Of a stretch of 7,170 nt of DNA, positions 1 to 5,956 are shown piece after piece. The notes under the pieces are model-generated. The model was not told the origin of the DNA. It searched no databases and saw nothing but the letters and a program-made list of their open reading frames with translations. A program made the position numbers and the translations under genes. Position 1 is the first letter of the stretch, and each line of letters opens with the position of its first letter. The DNA is from Veillonella sp. (GTDB taxonomy: Bacteria > Bacillota > Negativicutes > Veillonellales > Veillonellaceae). The DNA lies in NCBI RefSeq assembly GCF_019414865.1, contig NZ_DXLG01000080.1:1-7170 (forward strand), written 5' to 3'.

Positions 1-8
1 TTTTATCG

Positions 9-29
9 ACCCCCAGTTTAACTGGGGGT
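9..29. repeat. GC-rich palindrome at the left edge
   Basis: Arms of 10 bp (positions 9-18 and 20-29, five C facing five G) are separated by one T, so a real RNA fold would have a loop of 3-5 bases. Neither strand has a good U tract: three T follow on the plus strand, and TCGATAAAA follows on the minus strand. It could be the terminator of a plus-strand gene lying off the left edge, or a hairpin near the end of a small mobile element. The window stops too soon to decide. Confidence 0.45.
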
Positions 30-56
30 TTAGTCATGCCTATTCGGCGTACAATG

Positions 57-91
57 AAAAAGCACCATATCCCGTAAGATATGGCGCTTTT
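57..91 (-). terminator. Rho-independent terminator after the second M20 gene
   Basis: Read on the minus strand, a 14-bp stem (positions 78-91 pairing with 58-71, one G-U pair at 85/64) closes a 6-base loop and runs into five T at 61-57. It begins about 10 bases after the stop codon of the amidohydrolase gene ending at 101, so it should end that transcript. The plus-strand version has an A-C mismatch in the stem, so the minus direction is preferred. Confidence 0.88.
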
Positions 92-100
92 ATACGCTTA

Positions 101-1279
101 CTATTTATGTTCTTGTAACCACTGAATAGCATATTCAGCATATACCGCAGATGCGGCAGATAGTACAGTATCATCCATATTAAATCTATTATTATGATGA
201 TCGTAGGTAGCCTCGATTTCAGGGTTTTGAATGCCAATAAAGGCAAAGCATCCTGGTTTATCTTGTAAATACCATGCAAAATCTTCCCCTGGCATTACTT
301 TACGCATTTTAGAAAGTTTGTCTTTACCTAATGTATCAATAATGACACGTTCTGCCAATTCGCTAGATGCAGGATCATTAATAGTAGGCGGTACTTTTTT
401 TACATATTCTAATGTAGCAGTTGCTCCATAAGCCTCAGCAGTATGTTCTACTACGCGTCGTATGGATTCAACATAGTACTCTTCTTGATTTGGGTCAAAG
501 AATCGAATAGTTCCCCCCATTTTAGCTTCACCAGGGATAACATTCCATTCAGATCCAGAGTGAATATTACCAATAGTGAGTACAAGAGAATCTAAGGCAC
601 TCACATTACGAGATACTACGGTTTGCAAGTTCATGACGATAGCACTAGCTACTACAATGGCATCAATTGCTTGATGTGGCTGTGCACCATGGCCTTGTTT
701 GCCTTTTACATTAATAGTGATCTGGCTACTTGCAGCCATACGAGGACCTTCTTCTACAGATATGAGTCCTGCTGGTAAATCAATCCATACATGACCGCCA
801 AAGATGGCATCCACCTTATCATACCAGTCCCCAAATTTGATGAAATCTGGTGCACCCGCTCCTGTCTCCTCAGCAGGTTGAAAGGCTAAATATACGTCGC
901 CTTCGATGCGATCTTTCATAGACATTAACATCTTGGCAGCGCCTAATAAAATAGCCATATGACCATCGTGACCACAGGCGTGCATTTTGCCTTCAGTTTC
1001 TGATTTATAGTCTACTGTATTATGTTCGTGAACAGGCAATGCATCAATATCAGCGCGCAAAGCAATGGCTTTGCCAGGTTTACCACCTCGGATGATACCA
1101 ATTAAGCCGATGCCCCGCTCTGTATCGGCGTGAACTTCTACGCCCATAGATTCTAATTCTTTAGCCAAGGTTTTAGTTGTTTCAAATTCTTCATTACTGA
1201 GCTCAGGATGTTTATGGAAATATCTACGCCAATCTTGAACGTAGCCTTTATATTGTTCGATTAAATCGCGACTATGCAT
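101..1279 (-). CDS. M20D-family metallo-amidohydrolase (second copy)
   Basis: This 392-residue protein is a zinc- or manganese-type amidohydrolase of the M20D group (hippurate hydrolase, IAA-amino-acid hydrolase and N-acyl-amino-acid deacylase relatives). These enzymes cut the amide bond of N-acyl amino acids. The visible signature is complete: HACGHD at 100-105, QPAEE at 134-138, GGHVW at 161-165, GHGAQPH at 206-212 and HHNNRF at 361-366. By family analogy the metal ligands are C102, H104, E138, H163 and H362, with E137 as the general base. There is no signal peptide, so it is probably cytoplasmic. Length matches the family. The ATG at 1279 has AAGGAGG seven bases upstream, which fixes the start. 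It follows a terminator (1335-1368), so it is probably transcribed separately from the small gene, although I see no good promoter in the 55 bases between. The acyl substrate cannot be read from the sequence. Confidence 0.93.
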   Translation of the reverse strand: MHSRDLIEQYKGYVQDWRRYFHKHPELSNEEFETTKTLAKELESMGVEVHADTERGIGLIGIIRGGKPGKAIALRADIDALPVHEHNTVDYKSETEGKMHACGHDGHMAILLGAAKMLMSMKDRIEGDVYLAFQPAEETGAGAPDFIKFGDWYDKVDAIFGGHVWIDLPAGLISVEEGPRMAASSQITINVKGKQGHGAQPHQAIDAIVVASAIVMNLQTVVSRNVSALDSLVLTIGNIHSGSEWNVIPGEAKMGGTIRFFDPNQEEYYVESIRRVVEHTAEAYGATATLEYVKKVPPTINDPASSELAERVIIDTLGKDKLSKMRKVMPGEDFAWYLQDKPGCFAFIGIQNPEIEATYDHHNNRFNMDDTVLSAASAVYAEYAIQWLQEHK

Positions 1280-1334
1280 GATATCGCCTCCTTATAAAAT
1301 CCCATAATCAAGGGGAATAACAGGGTAAAAGTAA

Positions 1335-1368
1335 AAGAAAACGACAGGCAGTGCCATGTCGTTTTCTT
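1335..1368 (-). terminator. Rho-independent terminator after the 60-residue gene
   Basis: A 12-bp perfect stem (1335-1346 with 1357-1368) is topped by a short GGC/GCC helix with one bulged base at 1356 and a 3-base loop. On the minus strand the descending arm ends in T-rich sequence, and TTTT recurs at 1330-1327. It starts 6 bases after the stop codon at 1375. The plus-strand reading is less convincing, and no plus-strand gene is present. Confidence 0.85.
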
Positions 1369-1374
1369 AGTTTC

Positions 1375-1557
1375 TTATCGGTTGCGCAATACTGCTTGTA
1401 CCGCTAAGGATACAACAGCTGTTGCAACTGCCACAGCAGCAGTAATTTTTGCTGTTGTGAAAAGTTCTTCTTTTGTAGGTTTTGCTTTAGCAGCAATATC
1501 CAAAGTTTTTGCTACAGCAGGAACCAATACTTCATTACGTAAGGATTCTGTATACAT
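1375..1557 (-). CDS. Small hypothetical protein with one hydrophobic helix
   Basis: I do not recognise this 60-residue protein. Residues 1-30 are a mixed-charge, amphipathic-looking stretch. Residues about 34-57 are almost all Ala, Val, Thr, Leu and Ile, like a single membrane helix or a hydrophobic packing helix, and the chain ends in the basic RNR. It looks genuine and not a chance frame: the ATG at 1557 has GGAGG at 1565-1569 with a 7-base gap, a plausible promoter lies upstream, and a strong terminator follows within a few bases of the stop. That makes it a likely single-gene transcription unit between argD and the second M20 gene. With helix and basic tail it could be a small inner-membrane protein or a membrane-associated partner. 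No functional family can be named. The plus-strand frame across the same bases has no comparable signals and is treated as its shadow. Confidence 0.72.
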   Translation of the reverse strand: MYTESLRNEVLVPAVAKTLDIAAKAKPTKEELFTTAKITAAVAVATAVVSLAVQAVLRNR

Positions 1558-1570
1558 ATTTACTCCTCCA

Positions 1571-1620
1571 ATATAGACTGTTTCTTCTAGGTTATCACGA
1601 ATGAGAACTAAAGTCTATAT
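1571..1620. repeat. 9-bp inverted repeat around the small gene's promoter
   Basis: ATATAGACT at 1571-1579 is repeated in inverted form at 1612-1620, a perfect 9-bp match with 32 bases between the arms. The arm centres are 41 bases apart, close to four helical turns. One arm contains the proposed -35 box and the other ends next to the ribosome binding site. It could be a paired operator or, in RNA, a long-loop hairpin. Chance occurrence in AT-rich DNA is possible. Confidence 0.4.
1589..1617 (-). promoter_or_regulatory. Candidate promoter for the 60-residue gene
   Basis: On the minus strand, TAGACT (1617-1612) and TAACCT (1594-1589) are separated by 17 bases, with TG one base ahead of the -10 as an extended element. 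Matches to the consensus are partial (4 of 6 and 3 of 6). The position gives a short leader of about 25 bases to the ATG at 1557. An alternative is TTGAAA (1639-1634), 16 bases ahead of TAGACT used as a -10. The rest of the argD-side gap (1621-1695) holds only a weak 6-bp hairpin at 1624-1641 without a U tract, so no clear argD terminator is seen. Confidence 0.4.
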
Positions 1621-1695
1621 ATTCATTGATTTATTTCAATGGTTATACGGTGACGCAACTATTTTAAATGATATTTATAAAAGTTATCCTTAAAA

Positions 1696-2883
1696 TTATT
1701 TTGCAGCTAACTCTGCAATAGCTTCAGCTACAATGGTAATCGCTTTTTCCAATTGGTCTTGAGGAATATTAAGAGCTGGTAAAAGACGTACTTTATTTTT
1801 TGCAGATAAGCATACAACGCCCTTTTCAAGACATTTCGGAATGACTGCTTTTGGATCTACTGTAGTTTCAATACCAAGCATAAGGCCCATGCCGCTCACA
1901 CCTAGAATACCAGGTTTGCCTGCTAAGGTAGTTTTTACATAGTCCCCTTTTGCTTTTACAGAATCTAATAATTCTGGTGTTAAACGATTAATGATAGTAT
2001 TGCCTGCTGCCGCACAGATTGGATTGCCCCCAAAGGTTGTTGCATGTGCACCAGCATTTAACACATATTGCATCTTTTCATTGAATAATGTAGCACCCAT
2101 CGGAAGGCCACCTGCTAAACCTTTTGCCGTAGATACTACATCTGGCTCGATGCCAAATTGTTGGTATGCATATAAACTACCAGTACGGCCATTACCAGTT
2201 TGTACTTCATCGATTAACACGAGTTGATCGTGTTCATGAGCATATTTTGTTACTGCTTGTACGAACTCTTTATCCAAAGGCATAACACCACCTTCACCTT
2301 GAATAGGTTCCATCATGATGGCACAAACTGCTGGATTATCAAGTGCTTTTAAGGCCGCATCAATATCATTAGCAGGTGTATGAATAAAACCTTCTGTAAA
2401 TGGGAAGAAATGTTGGTGGAATACATCTTGGCCTGTAGCAGACAAGGTAGTAATAGTACGACCATGGAAGCTATTAACCAATGTAACGATGACATGGCGC
2501 CCTTCACCGTATTTGTCATGACTATATTTACGAGCTGCTTTGATGGCACATTCATTGGACTCTGCACCAGAGTTAGAGAAGAATACCTTCTTCATACCTG
2601 TTTTAGCACACAATTGTTTTGCCAATTCAATTTGTGGCAAAGAATAGTACAAATTAGAGATATGGTTCAACGCATGAGATTGTTTTGTCACGGCCTCTGT
2701 CCATTCATCGTCATCGACACCAAAGGCTGTTACGCCGATACCAGATCCAAGATCGATGTATTCTTTACCATTTACATCCCATAAAAGAGAGCCTTTCCCC
2801 TTTTCAAAACATACGTTAAACCGGCCATACGTATTGGCTATATATTCTTTATCTTGTTGTTCAAAATCGATTGTATTGCTCAT
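1696..2883 (-). CDS. argD: Acetylornithine aminotransferase
   Basis: This 395-residue class-III, fold-type-I pyridoxal-phosphate aminotransferase converts N-acetylglutamate semialdehyde plus glutamate to N2-acetylornithine plus 2-oxoglutarate. Visible hallmarks: SGAES at 105-109 (phosphate binding), NSFHGRT at 137-143, EPIQGEGG at 192-199, IDEVQTG at 224-230 with D225 for the pyridine nitrogen, and STAKGLAGG at 251-259 with K254 as the Schiff-base lysine. Length is normal for ArgD. The ATG at 2883 has GGAGG five bases upstream. The gene follows argB after 90 bases that contain a strong hairpin, and it sits with argC and argB, which supports ArgD over other ornithine-type aminotransferases. 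Many ArgD proteins also act on N-succinyl-diaminopimelate semialdehyde, which cannot be excluded here. Confidence 0.95.
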   Translation of the reverse strand: MSNTIDFEQQDKEYIANTYGRFNVCFEKGKGSLLWDVNGKEYIDLGSGIGVTAFGVDDDEWTEAVTKQSHALNHISNLYYSLPQIELAKQLCAKTGMKKVFFSNSGAESNECAIKAARKYSHDKYGEGRHVIVTLVNSFHGRTITTLSATGQDVFHQHFFPFTEGFIHTPANDIDAALKALDNPAVCAIMMEPIQGEGGVMPLDKEFVQAVTKYAHEHDQLVLIDEVQTGNGRTGSLYAYQQFGIEPDVVSTAKGLAGGLPMGATLFNEKMQYVLNAGAHATTFGGNPICAAAGNTIINRLTPELLDSVKAKGDYVKTTLAGKPGILGVSGMGLMLGIETTVDPKAVIPKCLEKGVVCLSAKNKVRLLPALNIPQDQLEKAITIVAEAIAELAAK

Positions 2884-2931
2884 TACATCCTCCGAACGTA
2901 CGGTCGCGCCGTCGTCTATCTATGTGAAAGT

Positions 2932-2962
2932 TAACGATGGTAATAAATACTTACCATCGTTA
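2932..2962 (-). other. Perfect 12-bp hairpin between argB and argD
   Basis: TAACGATGGTAA (2932-2943) pairs perfectly with TTACCATCGTTA (2951-2962) around a 7-base loop, beginning 11 bases after the argB stop. On the minus strand it is followed by AACTTTCACATAG, not a U run, so it does not look like a full intrinsic terminator. It could protect or separate the argB end of the message, cause partial termination, or bind a regulator as DNA. A short GC-rich stretch (2900-2916) with a 4-bp hairpin lies between it and the argD ribosome binding site. Confidence 0.7.
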
Positions 2963-2973
2963 TACCTACTATA

Positions 2974-3831
2974 TTACTTTACAAACATGGTGCCAAGACC
3001 TTCATCAGTCAATAGCTCAATAAGAATGGCATGTGGGATCTCACCATTGATGATAAATACCTTTTGAGCGCCTGATTTGATGGCCTCTAAGCAGCAATCC
3101 ACTTTTGGAATCATACCGCCAGCGATAATCCCCTCTGCTTTTAATTGATCCGCCTCTGCCATAGTAATTTTAGAGATTAAAGAATTAGGATCATGTACAT
3201 CACGTAGCACACCATCAATGTTTGTCATAGCCACCATTGTTTCCGCCTTAAGGGCACCGGCAATTTTTGCGGCTACTGTATCAGCATTGATATTATATGT
3301 CTTGCCATCAGCCCCCATACCAATGGAAGAAATGACAGGAATATAACCTCTACTGATAACATCATCGATAATACTTGTATCAATCGTATCGATATAACCT
3401 ACATAACCAAGCTCATCATTTTGTTTATGAACTTGAATCATATTACCATCCACACCACAGAGACCAACAGCCTTACCACCAAGGTCTGTTAAATCTGCTA
3501 CAAGGCCTTTATTAACCTTGCCGGCTAATACCATTTGTACTACATCCATTGTCGCTTCATCAGTGACACGCAAGCCATTTGCAAAACGGGATTCAATTTT
3601 CATAGCATCTAGTGTGCTATTAATAGCTGGTCCGCCACCATGAACGAGTACAACTTTTACCCCTACCAATTGAAGTAGCATTAAATCCTTCATAACGGAT
3701 TTCTTTAATTCTTCGTCAATCATAGCATTGCCGCCATATTTAACGACAACATATTGATCTGTATATTGTTTAATATATGGAACGGCCGCAGTTAAGATAT
3801 GCGCCCGCATTGCATTTGTTACGTCCTTCAT
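2974..3831 (-). CDS. argB: Acetylglutamate kinase, arginine-sensitive type
   Basis: This 285-residue member of the amino-acid kinase family phosphorylates N-acetylglutamate with ATP, the second step toward ornithine. Visible features: KYGGN at 31-35 with catalytic K31, HGGGPAIN at 64-71, GLRVTDE at 86-92, NINADTVA at 180-187 with D184, TNIDGVL at 203-209, and GGMIPK at 238-243 with K243. About 25 residues precede the catalytic core and include PYIKQY at 18-23. The C-terminal block 266-281 (PHAILIE then TDEGLGT) resembles the arginine site of the Thermotoga and Pseudomonas enzymes. From that I infer feedback inhibition by arginine. The ATG at 3831 lies 10 bases after the argC stop, and its AGAGGGA site directly abuts that stop, so the two are probably translationally coupled. 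Met8 lacks a ribosome site. Confidence 0.96.
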   Translation of the reverse strand: MKDVTNAMRAHILTAAVPYIKQYTDQYVVVKYGGNAMIDEELKKSVMKDLMLLQLVGVKVVLVHGGGPAINSTLDAMKIESRFANGLRVTDEATMDVVQMVLAGKVNKGLVADLTDLGGKAVGLCGVDGNMIQVHKQNDELGYVGYIDTIDTSIIDDVISRGYIPVISSIGMGADGKTYNINADTVAAKIAGALKAETMVAMTNIDGVLRDVHDPNSLISKITMAEADQLKAEGIIAGGMIPKVDCCLEAIKSGAQKVFIINGEIPHAILIELLTDEGLGTMFVK

Positions 3832-3841
3832 AGTTCCCTCT

Positions 3842-4792
3842 CTAACCTAGTGCTAGGCCTGTATCCTCAGGCAAACCTAAAGCAATGTTCATACATTGAA
3901 CAGCAGCACCAGAGGCACCTTTGCCTAAATTATCGAAAATAGCATGAACCATAATGCGTTCATCATTGCCAGTCACATAGATTTTCATGCTATCTGTGTT
4001 GCTCAATTGATTTGCATTTAACATGCCTGTATTCCTGTTCTCAGTAAATGGTACGACAGTAATAATCGGGCTACCTTTATAAAAGTTTTCTAATGCCTGT
4101 TGCACTGTATCAATACTGATTGGCTTTTGACATAAACGACTGTGAATGCCTACCGTTACTTCCATGCCAGAATAATAATCGTCAACGATAGGCATAAAAA
4201 TAGGTGCTTCACTAAGGCCACAAACATGTTGAACCTCTGGTAAATGTTTATGTTGTTGACTAAGACCATATTGACGCGGTGCATAGAGGAAATAATCCTT
4301 TGGTTCACTTTCATATTGACCAATCATCTTTTTACCACCACCGCTATAGCCTGTTAAGGATGTGATAGTGAAAGGATAATCTGTTGGTACAAGACCAGCT
4401 TTTACAAGAGGTGCAATACAAGCAATCATTCCACTCGCATGACAACCAGGGTTAGCAATATGTTTTTCAGTAGCGATGGCTGTTTTATAATCCGCACCGA
4501 GCTCTGGGAAGCCATAAGCCCAATCAGCAGCCGTTCTAAAGGCAGTCGATGTATCAATTACCTTACATGGTAATTCACCGATAGCAGCCATAATTTCCTT
4601 AGATGCCACATCAGGCAAGCAGAGGAATACAATATCTGCCTCTTTAGCTACCTCTTTAATAGCCTCTACATTTTTACGATCCTCATCAGCTGTAGCTAAT
4701 AGCTCTATATCTTTTCTATCGGATAACCGTTCATGAATTCTTAAACCTGTTGTGCCTTCATGACCGACAATAAATACTTTATAGGGTGTCAT
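3842..4792 (-). CDS. argC: N-acetyl-gamma-glutamyl-phosphate reductase, type 2
   Basis: This 316-residue protein makes N-acetylglutamate semialdehyde from the acyl phosphate using NADPH. It belongs to the shorter ArgC subgroup: the nucleotide-binding turn reads GHEGTTG (10-16), not the GxxGYxG of the long form. It also has FLCLPD (56-61), the catalytic-cysteine motif ANPGC (113-117, C117), GYSGGGK (148-154), HKHLPE (181-186) with the likely catalytic histidine, and DNLGKGASGAA (287-297). The start is the ATG at 4792, with GAGG six bases upstream at 4799-4802. A TTG four codons earlier (4804) keeps the frame open but would overlap that site. The argB gene follows after 10 bases. A 122-base leader separates it from argF, so it may have its own promoter. 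Confidence 0.95.
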   Translation of the reverse strand: MTPYKVFIVGHEGTTGLRIHERLSDRKDIELLATADEDRKNVEAIKEVAKEADIVFLCLPDVASKEIMAAIGELPCKVIDTSTAFRTAADWAYGFPELGADYKTAIATEKHIANPGCHASGMIACIAPLVKAGLVPTDYPFTITSLTGYSGGGKKMIGQYESEPKDYFLYAPRQYGLSQQHKHLPEVQHVCGLSEAPIFMPIVDDYYSGMEVTVGIHSRLCQKPISIDTVQQALENFYKGSPIITVVPFTENRNTGMLNANQLSNTDSMKIYVTGNDERIMVHAIFDNLGKGASGAAVQCMNIALGLPEDTGLALG

Positions 4793-4807
4793 AGTAAACC
4801 TCAATTC

Positions 4808-4832
4808 TCACCTATTGGTGACTCACACCTAT
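4808..4832 (-). promoter_or_regulatory. Competing mini-hairpins in the argC leader
   Basis: On the minus strand CACC (4820-4817) can pair either with GGTG upstream (4829-4826, 5-base loop) or with GGTG downstream (4812-4809, extended to 5 bp TCACC/GGTGA, 4-base loop). The two folds exclude each other. The downstream one ends only five bases before the argC ribosome site. ATAGGTG occurs twice, at 4832-4826 and 4815-4809, 17 bases apart. The stems are short, so function is uncertain. Confidence 0.3.
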
Positions 4833-4862
4833 CTATACAGCTCTCAGTTATTACTTTCAGCG

Positions 4863-4868
4863 ATTATA
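4863..4868 (-). promoter_or_regulatory. Consensus -10 box ahead of argC
   Basis: The minus strand reads TATAAT exactly, about 70 bases before the argC ATG, which would give a leader of roughly 64 bases. No recognisable -35 box lies 15-18 bases upstream (best match 2 of 6), so a promoter here would be weak or need an activator. In AT-rich spacer DNA the hexamer may also be chance. A second internal promoter would let argCBD be expressed apart from the upstream M20 and argF genes. Confidence 0.4.
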
Positions 4869-4889
4869 AATAGGAAACAAACTATACGA

Positions 4890-4913
4890 TTCATCACCTT
4901 CTAGGAAGATGAA
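4890..4913 (-). other. Imperfect hairpin after argF stop
   Basis: TTCATC (4890-4895) pairs with GATGAA (4908-4913), with three further pairs inside after a small internal loop. It starts one base after the argF stop codon. No U tract follows on the minus strand, so it is at best a weak or processing structure and not a clear terminator. Transcription may continue into argC. Confidence 0.4.
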
Positions 4914-4914
4914 A

Positions 4915-5925
4915 TTATTTCAATGGATAGTCACTAAAGGTAGCAACCATAACGGCCTTAATCGTATGGAGACGATTTTCGGCTTCTTGGAATGCTAAGG
5001 AATTTGGACCTTCAAATACCTCTTCCGTTACCTCAATACCATTCATGCCAAACCGTTCAAAGATATCTTTACCAACTTGAGTTTCCGTATTGTGGAATGC
5101 TGGCAAGCAGTGACAGAATTTGGTATTTGGATTACCTGTTAATGCCATCATTTCAGCGTTAACTTGGAATGGTTTAAACGTATTGATACGTTCTTCCCAC
5201 ATATCGTATGTATCACCCATAGTTACCCATACACCTGTATAGATTACATCTAAGCCTTTAACACCTTCAGCTACGTTATCTGTACATGTAATGGTAGCAC
5301 CTGTTTCTTTTGCAACTTTTAAACATTCTTCATAGAATGGACCGGCTGGCCAGTATTGTTTAGGTCCGATAAGTCTAAAGTCCATACCCATTTTAGCGGC
5401 GCCACTCATTAAGGCATTACACATATTAGATTGACCATGACCCACATAAGCATAGGAGATTTCATTTAACGGTTTGTCGATATTTTCTTGAAGAGTCAAA
5501 AAATTCGCTAATGTTTGTGTTGGGTGGTCCATATCGGTAAGACCATTCCAAACAGGTACGCCAGAATAATCAGCTAATGTATCTACATCGGCTTGATCAA
5601 AACCTCTAAACTCGATAGCATCATACATAGATCCTAGAACACGAGCTGTATCTTTTAAGGATTCTTTTTTATTCATTTGGGAACCTGTAGGGCCAAGATA
5701 TGTTGTATGAGCACCTTGGTCCGCAGCACCTACTTCAAAGGCACAACGTGTCCGTGTAGAGTCTTTTTCAAAAATCAACGCAAAGTTTTTACCTACTAAT
5801 GTTTTGATTTCTTTGCCTGCTTTTTTATCGGCTTTTAATTTTGCAGCCAAGCCCAAGAAGTATTTAATTTCTTCTGGTGTGTATTGAAGTATTGTTTTAA
5901 ATGATGTATGTTGTAAACTCTTCAT
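4915..5925 (-). CDS. argF: Ornithine carbamoyltransferase
   Basis: This 336-residue protein transfers carbamoyl from carbamoyl phosphate to ornithine, giving citrulline. Carbamoyl-phosphate binding is shown by STRTR (56-60), FRGF (106-109) and DHPTQ (133-137). The ornithine side has HGQSNM (163-168) and HCLPAFHN (272-279) with the reactive Cys273, and R318 lies near the end. The motif usually written TDVWVSMG reads TGVWVTMG at 230-237, so the Asp that contacts the ornithine amino group is Gly231. Length and the PTGSQMNKKES segment (79-89) match the E. coli ArgI and catabolic ArcB branch. The neighbouring argCBD genes favour the biosynthetic role and there is no arcA or arcC here, but the reverse direction cannot be excluded. 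The ATG at 5925 has AGAGG five bases upstream. It follows the first M20 gene after 31 bases with no terminator. Confidence 0.94.
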   Translation of the reverse strand: MKSLQHTSFKTILQYTPEEIKYFLGLAAKLKADKKAGKEIKTLVGKNFALIFEKDSTRTRCAFEVGAADQGAHTTYLGPTGSQMNKKESLKDTARVLGSMYDAIEFRGFDQADVDTLADYSGVPVWNGLTDMDHPTQTLANFLTLQENIDKPLNEISYAYVGHGQSNMCNALMSGAAKMGMDFRLIGPKQYWPAGPFYEECLKVAKETGATITCTDNVAEGVKGLDVIYTGVWVTMGDTYDMWEERINTFKPFQVNAEMMALTGNPNTKFCHCLPAFHNTETQVGKDIFERFGMNGIEVTEEVFEGPNSLAFQEAENRLHTIKAVMVATFSDYPLK

Positions 5926-5956
5926 GATAACCTCTTATTTCAAACTACTTATTTAA

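Noticed and set aside
1287..1334. Promoter for the second M20 gene in the 55 bases after the terminator
   Set aside because: TTTACC with TATGGG at 17 bases is the best pair, with only 4 and 3 matches to the consensus; not enough to annotate.
1624..1641. Terminator for argD (CATTGA/TCAATG hairpin)
   Set aside because: The stem is only 6 bp of mostly A-T pairs with no U run after it, and it lies 55 bases past the stop codon.
2380..2784. Open plus-strand frame of 134 codons inside argD
   Set aside because: It is wholly antisense to a well-supported aminotransferase gene, has no ribosome site, and its translation shows no recognisable motif.
2756..3067. Open plus-strand frame spanning the argB-argD gap
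   Set aside because: It overlaps conserved coding sequence at both ends on the other strand and lacks start signals; it is a by-product of the gap and flanking genes.
4876..4893. Possible ArgR operator (TGAAT half-site) upstream of argC
   Set aside because: Only the left half matches the ARG-box pattern; the second half (ATTCA) is absent, and no second box lies nearby.
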